A stretch of 64,000 bases of DNA, taken from Peribacillus sp044761665 (lineage in GTDB: Bacteria; Bacillota; Bacilli; Bacillales; DSM-1321). Under the pieces are notes generated by a model, which did not search any database, was not told where the DNA came from, and saw only the letters and a program-made list of their open reading frames with translations. A program made the translations under genes and the position numbers. How positions within the stretch are numbered: position 1 is the stretch's first letter; each line of letters begins with the position of its first letter. Shown one piece after another: positions 17,070-25,212 of the stretch. The stretch is from contig NZ_JBIWCW010000016.1 of assembly GCF_044761665.1 (NCBI RefSeq), forward strand, positions 9,165-73,164. The letters are read 5' to 3'.

Positions 17070-17327
17070 TTAATGTATATTTCGTGGTGAAAAGTGTGTA
17101 GGTTTCGTATCACTTAAGCTATTTTGAGCAAATTTTCCTTTTAACGTTTCAATAATGTAAAGGCCCATAAGATTTGTTAGTTCTTGGTCATCCATCTCTT
17201 GAAGCAATTCGAAAATTTCCTTGCGGTCCAGTTGTTCCAAGACGGCGAACGTTAGCATATCAATATCTTCTTCATCACCAGTCAGTTTATTACGGTACAT
17301 GTTGTATAATTCTTCAATCAACTTCAT
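17070..17327 (-). CDS. Small acidic conserved protein, DUF6154-like
   Basis: The 85-residue protein starts MKLIEELYNMYRNKLTGDEEDIDML and continues with VLEQLDRKEIFELLQEMDDQELTNLMGLYIIETLK, a two-helix-pair pattern I associate with a small Bacillus family (DUF6154), though this is from memory. The ATG at 17327 is chosen because GAGGTG lies six bases before it; the GTG at 17336 is part of that ribosome-site region. Function unknown. It has its own terminator. Confidence 0.6.
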   Translation of the reverse strand: MKLIEELYNMYRNKLTGDEEDIDMLTFAVLEQLDRKEIFELLQEMDDQELTNLMGLYIIETLKGKFAQNSLSDTKPTHFSPRNIH

Positions 17328-17570
17328 AACTTTCACCTCACATTTCTTGAAATCCGTTATCTCTTTATATGTAGGTTATCAAAAAAACCTCATGATGCAT
17401 ATAAAAATCTGTAGGATGCTTGGGCTTATTATATGTTTTACCCTTTGAAAGATACTTTAATCTATTATTTAACATCTTCCCTATTTACGCAAACAAAATT
17501 TTCCATCGTATGAAGGTGAAAACTGGTGGGAAAATAAGCGTAACAGGCAGGGAAAGGGTGTTGATAAGTG

Positions 17571-17912
17571 ATGGAAAACAGAAAAAAATATTATGTGTAT
17601 CTTCCAAATGGGCAAATAACGCAGGATCGGGAGAGTTCACCGTGGAATTTTGAAATAGAAGCAACAGATAATGAAATCATCCAGCTTAGGGAGTTATTCG
17701 ATCACAATTATTCGGTCGGGGAAGCAAATTTTTATCGCGCCCATGTACCGTATCTGCAATACCATTATGATCGTGAAAATGATGAGCAGGATGTCACGCT
17801 ACAAAAAATTTATGAAATGATTTATATGCTCGGAAGCGATGAAGGCAAGCGGCATATCGAAAGCATGGGTATTCTGGAGGCAAAACGTACAGATGATGGC
17901 CTTGAATATTAA
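17571..17912 (+). CDS. Conserved Bacillaceae protein of unknown function
   Basis: The 113-residue soluble protein (MENRKKYYVYLPNGQITQDRE...) contains SSPWNFEIEATDNEI and FYRAHVPYLQYHYDRENDEQD, lines I recall from a small conserved Bacillus family sometimes labelled hydrolase without clear evidence. AAGGGTG lies upstream; GTG at 17568 is an alternative start. It lies just before ytkD and is probably transcribed on its own or with it. No catalytic motif is obvious. Confidence 0.6.
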   Translation: MENRKKYYVYLPNGQITQDRESSPWNFEIEATDNEIIQLRELFDHNYSVGEANFYRAHVPYLQYHYDRENDEQDVTLQKIYEMIYMLGSDEGKRHIESMGILEAKRTDDGLEY

Positions 17913-18014
17913 GGGGTCATCTTTTTGCTACATGTCCCATTTTTTATCTTATAATAAAAGTATAACTCAACATGGAGAGTTATGGGTGAAATAAGGTTTA
18001 GGGAATGGGTAAAT

Positions 18015-18506
18015 ATGAAAAGTTTTATTGATGAAAATGGCTATAAGGTTGAATTCTCTCATGATGCGGCTTTTGGCGAAGCCTATCATGTATTTGTTTT
18101 ATGCCGGTATAAAGGGCAGTGGGTATTGACGAAGCATCGTAAGCGAGGGATGGAGTTTCCTGGTGGAAAGCGTGAGGAAGGGGAAACAATCGAAGGGGCA
18201 GCCAAGCGGGAAGTGTATGAGGAAACCGGGGGATTGGTCAACGAATTGATTTTTTTAGGGCAATACAAGGTCTATGATCCCATAAAACCGTTCGTTAAAT
18301 CGATCTTTTTTGCTGAGTTGAGCGGTCTGGAAAGAAAAAATGACTATCTGGAAACGGATGGCCCTCTCCTTTTGGCTACACTGCCTGAAGTGGTGGGTGA
18401 GGAGTACAGTTTTATTATGAGAGATGAGATTTTGCAACTGAGTCTGAAAAGGATGGAAGAAATGATGGATGATGAATACAAAAATCGGCAAAGAGATCGT
18501 CAGTAG
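18015..18506 (+). CDS. ytkD: YtkD, Nudix nucleoside triphosphatase / RNA pyrophosphohydrolase
   Basis: The 163-residue protein contains an intact Nudix box: GGKREEGETIEGAAKREVYEETGG (pattern Gx5Ex7REVxEExGG). YtkD homologues hydrolyse (d)NTPs including oxidised guanine nucleotides and can remove 5' pyrophosphate from RNA. The start at 18015 gives a length and N terminus near the known 158-residue protein and follows AGGGAATGG; an upstream in-frame ATG at 17982 has a ribosome site too close. Convergent with the ytl operon. Confidence 0.88.
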   Translation: MKSFIDENGYKVEFSHDAAFGEAYHVFVLCRYKGQWVLTKHRKRGMEFPGGKREEGETIEGAAKREVYEETGGLVNELIFLGQYKVYDPIKPFVKSIFFAELSGLERKNDYLETDGPLLLATLPEVVGEEYSFIMRDEILQLSLKRMEEMMDDEYKNRQRDRQ

Positions 18507-18552
18507 ATGGAAACCACATGAAAAAACTGCCGATTTATGATCAGCAGCCAGA

Positions 18553-19344
18553 TCAATCTTTGATTAATTTCCGTTCAAGTAGTTCGACGAGCTGGTACAT
18601 GATGGTCGCAAAGACGGCGATGATCATTAAGGCAAGCATGACGAGGGTGAAGTTGAAGACTTGAAATCCATAAATGATTAAGTAACCAAGTCCTTTTGCC
18701 GAGACAAGGAATTCTCCGACTATGACACCGACCCATGAGAGTCCCACGTTCACTTTCAATGTGGAGATGATGGTCGGAAAGGATGCCGGTAAAATGGCTT
18801 CCCGAAAAGATTGTAACCGGGTGGCACCAAATGTCTGCAGGACCTTCAGATAGTTTGGGTCGACTTCACGAAAGGCCGTGTAGACGACGATTGTGGTGAT
18901 GATGATGGAAATAATCGCCCCCATGGAAATGATGGACGGGAAGCCGGGCCCGAATGCGACAATGATGATGGGACCGAGGGCAACCTTAGGCATCGCATTT
19001 AAAATGACAAGATAGGGATCGAGGATATGCGAAAGTCGTGGTGACCACCAAAGTACGGACGCAAGCACGGTTCCAAGAAATGTTCCGATAAGGAATCCGA
19101 GTACGGTTTCAAATAGTGTCACGCCGGAATGGGAAAGCAGTGATCCATCAGCGATTTTTGTTAAAAATAAATCCCAGATTTTCGACGGTGAACTGAAGAT
19201 GAGCGGATCGATCCATTTCATCCGCGAACAAATTTCCCACCCGCTGAAAAAGACGATGAAAATGAGGAGCTGATACACACGGACCAGCCTTTTTTCCTTT
19301 TTCAACGAGTTTTTATATTGGCTATGAAGCTGTTCAATATTCAA
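18553..19344 (-). CDS. ytlD: YtlD, ABC transporter permease (SsuC/TauC type)
   Basis: The permease has about six TM helices and the BPD_transp_1 EAA loop TFGATRLQSFREAILPASFPTIISTLKVNVGLSWVGVIVGEF. The family moves sulfonates, taurine, nitrate or pyrimidine precursors. The open frame extends to 19407 inside ytlC; the TTG at 19344 is the likeliest start because it overlaps the ytlC stop region and follows AAGGAG, giving 263 residues. It belongs with ytlC and the binding protein ytlA, which is disrupted here, so the transporter may lack its substrate receptor. Confidence 0.85.
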   Translation of the reverse strand: MNIEQLHSQYKNSLKKEKRLVRVYQLLIFIVFFSGWEICSRMKWIDPLIFSSPSKIWDLFLTKIADGSLLSHSGVTLFETVLGFLIGTFLGTVLASVLWWSPRLSHILDPYLVILNAMPKVALGPIIIVAFGPGFPSIISMGAIISIIITTIVVYTAFREVDPNYLKVLQTFGATRLQSFREAILPASFPTIISTLKVNVGLSWVGVIVGEFLVSAKGLGYLIIYGFQVFNFTLVMLALMIIAVFATIMYQLVELLERKLIKD

Positions 19345-20104
19345 GACTCTCAAGCTCCTTCCAAATGGTCTGGAATAAGGCTGTATATTGCTGATGGTTT
19401 CTAGCATGAAAAGGTGTCAGTTCGCGCAGTTCTTCGGGTACATCAAATGTCTTATGGATTCTACCAGGCTTTGAAGCGAACAGGTAGATTCTGTCACTCA
19501 TGGCAATCGCCTCACCAATATCATGGGTCACAAGGACAGCGGTCTTTCCAAAGGATTTCAAAGTTTCAGATACAAGATCCTCAAGCTTTAATTTCGTTTG
19601 ATAGTCGAGTGCCGAAAAAGGTTCATCAAGAAGCAGGATTTTCGGATCCACGGCGAGTGTCCGTGCCAGGGCAGCACGTTGTCTCATTCCGCCAGAAAGT
19701 TCACGCGGGTACGAATTTTCAGTTCCAGCTAACCCGACCTCATTCAATAACTTCAATACCTTGATCCGTTCCAACCCTTCATTTTGCTTCAAAAGGCGTA
19801 GCCCCAATGTGATGTTTTCCTCTATAGTCTTCCATGGAAATAAGTAATCCTGTTGCAACATATAGCCGATCGAGAAATCATGCTCTGTCTCAAGCGGCTT
19901 GTTTTCGAGCAGTATTTTTCCAGAGGTGGGGGGAAAGAGTCCGGCGATGATGGAAAGCAGGGTGGTTTTCCCGCAACCGCTCGGACCAAGGAATGAGACA
20001 AATTCACCTTTTTCAATATCGAGAGAAATGCCCTCGATTGCGGTCTGGGCCGCTTGATTTGAAAAATACGTGTGGTGAATGTCTTCGATTGTCAAAAAGC
20101 TCAT
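19334..20104 (-). CDS. ytlC: YtlC, ABC transporter ATP-binding protein
   Basis: The 256-residue ATPase carries Walker A GPSGCGKTT, Q-loop MLQQDYLFPW, signature LSGGMRQRAALART, Walker B KILLLDEPFSALD and switch VLVTHD. It belongs to the SsuB/TauB group of importers. AGGAGG lies seven bases before the ATG. It sits between the 3' remnant of ytlA and ytlD, in the order ytlA-ytlC-ytlD. With ytlA split, its transcription from the ytlA promoter is interrupted by the inserted element unless the element supplies a promoter. Confidence 0.92.
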   Translation of the reverse strand: MSFLTIEDIHHTYFSNQAAQTAIEGISLDIEKGEFVSFLGPSGCGKTTLLSIIAGLFPPTSGKILLENKPLETEHDFSIGYMLQQDYLFPWKTIEENITLGLRLLKQNEGLERIKVLKLLNEVGLAGTENSYPRELSGGMRQRAALARTLAVDPKILLLDEPFSALDYQTKLKLEDLVSETLKSFGKTAVLVTHDIGEAIAMSDRIYLFASKPGRIHKTFDVPEELRELTPFHARNHQQYTALFQTIWKELESLEY

Positions 20105-20127
20105 GAGACATCCTCCTAAACATGTAG

Positions 20128-20601
20128 CTATTTGGCTACTTTTTCGGCAAAGTCCGTATTGACTAAGTCTTCATGTTTGATGCGTGCAGGCAGTTCACCG
20201 GCTTCGTCCATGATATCCTGCAGGTTATTCCATTCCTCTTCGTCAAGAATTGGATCAGTGGCAAAGGAACCTTGCTCTTTGTAACGCTCGATGACGGTCT
20301 CCATCGTGTCAACATCGATATCCTCGAAGAAGGGTTGAATGACCTTGGCAACTTCTGTGGCATCCGTTTCCTGCACCCAGTCCTGTGCTTTCTTCAAAGC
20401 CCGAGTGAATTTTTCCACGGTCTCTTTATCGTCCTTCAGATAACTTTCCTTTGCCATATAGGTGGTATAAGGCAGATGACCGGACTCCGTACCGAAGGAA
20501 GCGACAATATGGCCTTTGCCTTCTTTTTCAAACACACTGGCGGTCGGCTCGAATAATTGAACATAATCGCCCGTTCCGGATGCGAAGGCAAGGGCTAACA
20601 A
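20128..20601 (-). pseudogene. ytlA: ytlA 3' fragment (C-terminal half of substrate-binding protein)
   Basis: This fragment encodes the last 149 residues of an NMT1/THI5-type substrate-binding protein (GTGDYVQLFEPTASVFEKEGKG... to EDLVNTDFAEKVAK). The reading frame upstream of the FAS codons (20578-20586) comes from inserted DNA; the TTG at 20601 has no ribosome site. The other half is at 26807-27379. Joining the two at the shared core gives ...ANIATAFAS-GTGDYVQLFEP..., an intact 333-residue protein, which is the normal length. The gene is therefore interrupted rather than decayed: no other frameshift or stop is seen. Confidence 0.9.
20578..20586. repeat. Left attachment-site core of the ytlA element
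   Basis: GGATGCGAA occurs here and again at 26828-26836, exactly where YtlA homology breaks on both sides. Flanking bases agree partly (C at -2, GC at +2/+3). It is the expected short crossover core for a large serine recombinase. Confidence 0.8.
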
Positions 20602-20672
20602 AATACACTACACCCAGTAGAATGGAACGATAGACCATGAGGGATGAACCTATAGACATCTGTACATAAAAA

Positions 20673-20702
20673 AACCTTCAATCCAAAAAGCGATTGAAGG
20701 TT
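20673..20702 (-). terminator. Terminator after mqo
   Basis: An 11-bp perfect stem (20673-20683 with 20692-20702) is followed on the minus strand by a run of seven T's. It lies just past the mqo stop and would shield ytlC/ytlD from mqo transcription. Confidence 0.88.
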
Positions 20703-20711
20703 GTAGTCGAA

Positions 20712-22211
20712 TTAATTATAGGCTTTTTCTTTTTTTTTGTGTAAACCAAGCACCTCTGCTGTAAAAGCATGAACTTCTTCAAGGACGTCTGGGTTATCTT
20801 TCAATGAAATCCCGTATGATGGAATCATTTCTTTTAGTTTCGGTTCCCATTCTTGTTTTTGTTCTGGGAAGCATTTGTCGATGATCTGTAGCATAACATG
20901 TACGGCAGTAGAAGCTCCCGGAGAAGCACCCAATAATGCCGCGATCGAACCGTCAGCTGCAGTAATGACTTCGGTACCGAATTGAAGCGTTCCTTTACCT
21001 TTGTCCGTATCCTTGATAACCTGCACCCGTTGTCCTGCTACGACTAGATCCCAATCTTCGACTTTTGCGTTCGGGATGAATTCGCGTAACTCTTCAACGC
21101 GTTGTTCTTTAGATAACATCAATTGCTGGATCAAGTATTTAGTCAATGGCAATTCTTTTGCTCCAGCCGATAACATTGTCAAGACATTATTCGGTTTCAC
21201 GGAAGTGACTAAATCAAGCATGGATCCCGTTTTCAGGAACTTTGGTGAGAAGCCTGCAAATGGTCCAAATAGCAATGATTTTTTATTGTCGATGAATCTT
21301 GTATCAAGATGCGGAACAGACATTGGTGGAGCACCCACTTTAGCTTTTCCGTATACCTTAGCATGATGTTGCTCGATGATTTCAGGATTATTACACACCA
21401 TGAAAATCCCGCTGACCGGGAATCCTCCAATATGCTTTCCTTCAGGAATACCGGATTTTTGCAGTAAGTGCAAGCTTCCGCCGCCGCCGCCGATAAAAAC
21501 GAATTTTGCTGTATGGCGTTCTATGTTACCGCTGGCGTTTCGGACTTTCAATTGCCACGAACCGTCGCTAGCACGTTTAATGTTATCCACAGTATGTTTG
21601 TATTTGATGTCCACGTTTTTATTTTCTAGATGGTCAAATAACATACGAGACAAGGCCCCAAAGTTAACATCCGTTCCAGAGTCAATTTTAGTTGCCGCAA
21701 TGCGATCATTCGCTGGACGGTTTTCCATGATAAGTGGAATCCATTCCATCAATTTCGCTGGGTCTTCAGAAAATTCCATTCCTTGGAATAGAGGGCTTTC
21801 TGATAGCGCTTTAAAACGTTTCTTTAAAAATTCAATATTTTCTTCGCCTTGCACCATACTCATATGTGGCAATGACATGATAAAGTCTTGTGGATTATTT
21901 ATCAGCTTGTTCTTTACAAGGTAAGACCAAAACTGTGTTGAAAGTTGGAATTGTTCATTAATATTAATGGCTTTGCTAATATCTATAGATCCGTCTGGCT
22001 TTTCAGTGGTGTAATTAAGTTCACACAATGCTGCATGTCCTGTCCCCGCATTATTCCACTCGTTCGAGCTTTCTTCCCCCGCGCTTTCAAGCTTTTCGAA
22101 CACTTTGATTTCCCATTCCGGTACTAGTTCTTTAAGCATTGTCCCCAAAGTCGCGCTCATGATTCCGGCACCAATTAAGATGACGTCTGTTTTGATTTCT
22201 CCGTTGCTCAT
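20712..22211 (-). CDS. mqo: Malate:quinone oxidoreductase
   Basis: Mqo oxidises malate to oxaloacetate and passes electrons to the quinone pool at the membrane. The 499-residue protein has the FAD-binding motif ILIGAGIMSATLG at its N terminus and the family lines AGEESSNEWNNAGTGHAALCELNYT, KIDSGTDVNFGALSRMLFDHL, FIGGGGGSLHLLQKSGIPE and LGASPGASTAVHVML. The start at 22211 follows AAGGATGG; ATGs at 22214 and 22220 are alternatives. It is single-cistron, with its own promoter, structured leader and terminator, and lies inside the element that splits ytlA, so it is mobile cargo here. Confidence 0.95.
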   Translation of the reverse strand: MSNGEIKTDVILIGAGIMSATLGTMLKELVPEWEIKVFEKLESAGEESSNEWNNAGTGHAALCELNYTTEKPDGSIDISKAININEQFQLSTQFWSYLVKNKLINNPQDFIMSLPHMSMVQGEENIEFLKKRFKALSESPLFQGMEFSEDPAKLMEWIPLIMENRPANDRIAATKIDSGTDVNFGALSRMLFDHLENKNVDIKYKHTVDNIKRASDGSWQLKVRNASGNIERHTAKFVFIGGGGGSLHLLQKSGIPEGKHIGGFPVSGIFMVCNNPEIIEQHHAKVYGKAKVGAPPMSVPHLDTRFIDNKKSLLFGPFAGFSPKFLKTGSMLDLVTSVKPNNVLTMLSAGAKELPLTKYLIQQLMLSKEQRVEELREFIPNAKVEDWDLVVAGQRVQVIKDTDKGKGTLQFGTEVITAADGSIAALLGASPGASTAVHVMLQIIDKCFPEQKQEWEPKLKEMIPSYGISLKDNPDVLEEVHAFTAEVLGLHKKKEKAYN

Positions 22212-22240
22212 CATTACCATCCTTATACCCTAAAATTTGC

Positions 22241-22309
22241 AGGAAGGATGTAGGTGGTCCTGCTTAGGCGTAACAATAAGCCAAGGCGTGACCTGGTCAC
22301 ATCTTTCCT
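22241..22309 (-). ncRNA. Structured 5' leader of mqo (unclassified)
   Basis: On the minus strand an outer 11-bp helix (22299-22309 with 22241-22251, one G:T) encloses about 47 bases with further pairings: GCTTA/TAAGC (22273-22277 region) and GGTC/GACC. It begins within a few bases of the predicted transcription start and ends about 20 bases before the mqo ribosome site. It has a riboswitch-like closing helix but I do not recognise a known class. Could also be a simple stabilising structure. Confidence 0.4.
22288..22300. promoter_or_regulatory. Palindrome GTGACCTGGTCAC in mqo leader
   Basis: A perfect 6-1-6 palindrome located about 9-21 bases after the predicted mqo transcription start. It could be an operator for a repressor, or part of the RNA fold above. 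Confidence 0.35.
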
Positions 22310-22315
22310 GTCTTT

Positions 22316-22321
22316 ATTATA
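22316..22321 (-). promoter_or_regulatory. mqo -10 element
   Basis: TATAAT on the minus strand, preceded by TGCT (extended -10-like) and a poor -35 (TGCAAT at 15-bp spacing). Transcription would start near 22309. The rest of 22330-22772 is AT-rich and holds no gene I can support. Confidence 0.5.
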
Positions 22322-22772
22322 AGCATATCATACTGTATTGCATTTTTTAATAGATTAAAATAGCAACTATCACTATATTGTTAAAATATAGTTTATGTGA
22401 AAAAGTGAACGTAAATTATATTGCTTCTTTAGTTATGAGCGTAAACCCCATACCAATAGGTAAAACCATTGAAAACAAGATCAACCCATACTAAATTAGG
22501 CTCCTCGCCGTTTCATTAAGACCTTTTGCAACCATCGTATATATATGCATTTACAAACCTATATTAAGGATACTATAGGAGAATTGCATACATAAGACCA
22601 TGACGTAAGCGAGCAACCTAGTTGATAATAAGGTCGATATTTATTTTACACCTTTTAACAAGAAGAATGCATAATAAATGTAAAAAAAAAGCACATTTAA
22701 ATTATTTCTGATTCTTCGCCCATCATATCCTATTACAATGAGCTTTTCCCGGTAACAGGAGTTTACGATGGA

Positions 22773-23315
22773 TTATCGATATAGCTCGATAATTTGTTGG
22801 GCTATATATTCGGAACTGAAGTGCACCCCATCTTTGAGCCACCACATAATGATCCCGAGTATGGAGGATGCGAGAATGTCCTTGGATAGAGTGATTTCTT
22901 TAGCAACAGTACGGCCACTTACACGTTCTATCACAATCGAGTCCTTTAAGAGCATATGCAGTTTCTTCTTGAAACCAGGGTGGGCAAAAAGAACGGCAAA
23001 AAGTTTGCGGTGCTTATAAAAATAATCTAGAAATGTAGTTAATCGTTCCTCATCATTTAAATTATCAATTTGTAAAATGGGGGACATTTCCAACGTCAAG
23101 TCGTCGAAGATATCGTAAACCAATTGCTTTAATAAATCGTTAATATCTACAAAGTGTAAATAAAAGGTCGCCCGGTTCAGTTCTGCCCGTTGGGAGATTT
23201 TTTGTACGGTAAGTTTTGAAATATCCGGGTTTTCAACCAATAGCTCTGCAACCGCGTCTTTAATCACCCGCTTTGAGCGGATGGCACGTGGATCCTGTTT
23301 TTTTTGTGTCGACAA
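22773..23315 (-). CDS. TetR/AcrR-family regulator
   Basis: The 180-residue protein has an N-terminal TetR helix-turn-helix (KRVIKDAVAELLVENPDISKLTVQKISQRAELNRATFYLHFVDINDLLKQL, about residues 15-65) and a C-terminal ligand domain ending in ILGIIMWWLKDGVHFSSEYIAQQIIELYR. It is divergent from the efflux gene at 23482 and most likely represses it, as in LmrA/LmrB-type pairs. Part of the ytlA-inserted element. The ATG-containing start lacks a strong Shine-Dalgarno (GATGGAGGTTT is present just upstream, which is adequate). Confidence 0.85.
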   Translation of the reverse strand: MSTQKKQDPRAIRSKRVIKDAVAELLVENPDISKLTVQKISQRAELNRATFYLHFVDINDLLKQLVYDIFDDLTLEMSPILQIDNLNDEERLTTFLDYFYKHRKLFAVLFAHPGFKKKLHMLLKDSIVIERVSGRTVAKEITLSKDILASSILGIIMWWLKDGVHFSSEYIAQQIIELYR

Positions 23316-23440
23316 ATTAAACCTCCATCATCTATTATCTCGGACTTATTTAATAAAAGTTTGAAATGTGTTGTTTAATTAACACTTCATTAAAAATTGT
23401 GAATAGGCATGAAAAAAAATGAATGGTACTATCTATTTTA

Positions 23441-23455
23441 TTGACAGTGTGTCAA
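23441..23455. promoter_or_regulatory. Candidate TetR operator upstream of MFS gene
   Basis: TTGACAGTGTGTCAA is a perfect 6-3-6 inverted repeat 27 bases before the MFS start and between the two divergent genes. Best candidate for the TetR-family repressor site. Confidence 0.5.
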
Positions 23456-23481
23456 AAAAGCAAATGAAGAGAGGATAAAAT

Positions 23482-24912
23482 ATGTCAGAATCGATAAATA
23501 AGAAAGTGTTATTAACCGTGTTGATTTTAGGATGTTTTTTATCTACGTTAAACCAAACATTGTTAAACGTTGCATTGAGTAACTTAATGGATGTATTTTC
23601 TGTATCTGCGACTACCGTACAGTGGATATCCACTGGTTTCATGTTGGTCAATGGAGTGCTGATCCCGATTACGGCCTACTTAATGAAACGTTTTTCTACA
23701 CGCCACTTATTTATAACCTCGATGCTACTTTTACTAATAGGTTCGATTTTGTGTGCAGTATCACCGAATTTCGCCATCTTACTAATGGGTCGCATGATTC
23801 AAGCGGCTGGCGCGGGGATTATCATGCCATTGCTAATGAGCGTGGTCATGGTCATTTTTCCTCCAGAAAAAAGGGGCAGCATGATGGGGTTAATGGGGCT
23901 AGCCATTATTTTCGCTCCAGCCATAGCACCGACATTGGCAGGTTTTGTCATAGAGTATTATTCATGGCGCTGGTTATTCATCGGGATCATTCCATTTGTG
24001 GTGATCGTCATTTTATTAGCGTTGAAATATTTAATTAATGTAACGGAAACAGAAAAGGCGAAGTTGGACGTAGTAAGCGTTGTCTTATCTACGATTGGCT
24101 TTGGCCTCATTTTGTATGGTTTCAGTAATGCGGGTAGTCATGGTTGGGATGATAAGGTTGTCATGTCGACCATACTTGTGGGAATCGTGACCATTGCTAT
24201 ATTCTGTCGTCGCCAAATCAAATCTTCGGATCCACTTCTTAACTTATCCGTCTTTAACAATAAAGTCTTTACGCTAACATCCATCATTAACATCTTTGTC
24301 ACGATGATGATGTATGCGGATATGATATTATTACCGATCTATTTACAAGATGGTAGAGGGTTTACAGCATTCGATGCTGGTTTACTATTATTGCCGGGTG
24401 CCATCATCAATGCATTGATGTCTCCGGTAACAGGGAAACTGTATGACCGCTTTGGTGCAAAACCATTATTCATCATCGGTTTGATTTTGATCATACCTTC
24501 GATGTGGGTCGTGACGGATTTAACAGAATCCACGACCTTCGTTTTCCTAATGGTACGGACGATTTTCCTTCGTATCGGATTGAGCTTCATTACCATGCCA
24601 TTGAACACGGCTGGTTTGAACGCCTTGCCGAAAACACTTGTGACGCATGGTACGGCTGTGAATAATACGGTTCGCCAGATTGCAGGTGCCATCGGAACGG
24701 CGGTAGTCGTTACCGTTTTCACCGCACAAACGACAAGTCATGCGAAAACATTACTAGGAGAAACACCTAATGCAACGGCTGAAGCGATCGGTTCCCTTGC
24801 TGCCATTTTAGGATCAAGTGATGCCTATTATTTCATGACGATTTTGGCTATCATCGCCTTTATCTTGACGCTTTTCGTTCCATCCAAGGAAAAAATGAAA
24901 CAAACATCATAA
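23482..24912 (+). CDS. DHA2-type MFS multidrug efflux transporter
   Basis: The 476-residue protein has around 14 TM helices and DHA2 signatures: LNVALSNLMDVFSVSATTVQWISTGFMLVNG, GRMIQAAGAGIIMPLLMSVVMVIFPPEKRGSMMGLMGLAIIFAPAIAPTLAGF (motif C) and NNTVRQIAGAIGTA. It is similar in style to LmrB/MdrP-type pumps. Drug specificity cannot be read. AGAGAGGAT precedes the ATG. It is regulated presumably by the divergent TetR gene and ends at a TTCG-loop terminator. It is cargo of the inserted element. Confidence 0.88.
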   Translation: MSESINKKVLLTVLILGCFLSTLNQTLLNVALSNLMDVFSVSATTVQWISTGFMLVNGVLIPITAYLMKRFSTRHLFITSMLLLLIGSILCAVSPNFAILLMGRMIQAAGAGIIMPLLMSVVMVIFPPEKRGSMMGLMGLAIIFAPAIAPTLAGFVIEYYSWRWLFIGIIPFVVIVILLALKYLINVTETEKAKLDVVSVVLSTIGFGLILYGFSNAGSHGWDDKVVMSTILVGIVTIAIFCRRQIKSSDPLLNLSVFNNKVFTLTSIINIFVTMMMYADMILLPIYLQDGRGFTAFDAGLLLLPGAIINALMSPVTGKLYDRFGAKPLFIIGLILIIPSMWVVTDLTESTTFVFLMVRTIFLRIGLSFITMPLNTAGLNALPKTLVTHGTAVNNTVRQIAGAIGTAVVVTVFTAQTTSHAKTLLGETPNATAEAIGSLAAILGSSDAYYFMTILAIIAFILTLFVPSKEKMKQTS

Positions 24913-24921
24913 ACGGTGAAG

Positions 24922-24949
24922 GCCAGTACATTCGTGTACTGGCTTTTTT
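24922..24949 (+). terminator. Terminator after MFS gene
   Basis: A perfect 9-bp stem GCCAGTACA/TGTACTGGC with a TTCG loop (24922-24930 with 24935-24943) and a T6 tail. Confidence 0.9.
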
Positions 24950-25020
24950 ATGTCTTTGGAAGATTACTAATACTATCACTCCAACAGAAATACATTATAG
25001 GAATCCATGCTAACGGGGTG

Positions 25021-25212
25021 ATGGCCATCAAAGAAGATATGATTGTTGTGGGGAAAGCGAAGTATTTGCACAAAACAGACGAAGAATATGACTATTTGAT
25101 GGAGGATTCGAGTCATAAAGTGAAAGTTAGTTTGACATTCACTAAGAGTTTAGAAAAAAATGATTTGGCGAAAAAAGGGCTTACAGCGTTTTTCAGGGGG
25201 ATATGGTCTTGA
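25021..25212 (+). CDS. Small ORF directly upstream of the serine recombinase
   Basis: A 63-residue ORF (MAIKEDMIVVGKAKYLHKTDEEYDY...) ends ten bases into the recombinase frame, so the two overlap and are likely co-translated. It is charged and predicted as mixed beta/helix, ending FFRGIWS. The in-frame extension to 24916 runs through the MFS terminator and is discounted; GTG at 25018 is an alternative start. I do not recognise a family. By position and size it could be a recombination directionality factor, as small proteins coupled to large serine integrases sometimes are; this is inference only. Confidence 0.5.
   Translation: MAIKEDMIVVGKAKYLHKTDEEYDYLMEDSSHKVKVSLTFTKSLEKNDLAKKGLTAFFRGIWS

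Noticed and set aside
24916..25020. N-terminal extension of the small ORF before the recombinase
   Set aside because: It covers the MFS terminator hairpin and starts four bases after the MFS stop without a ribosome site.
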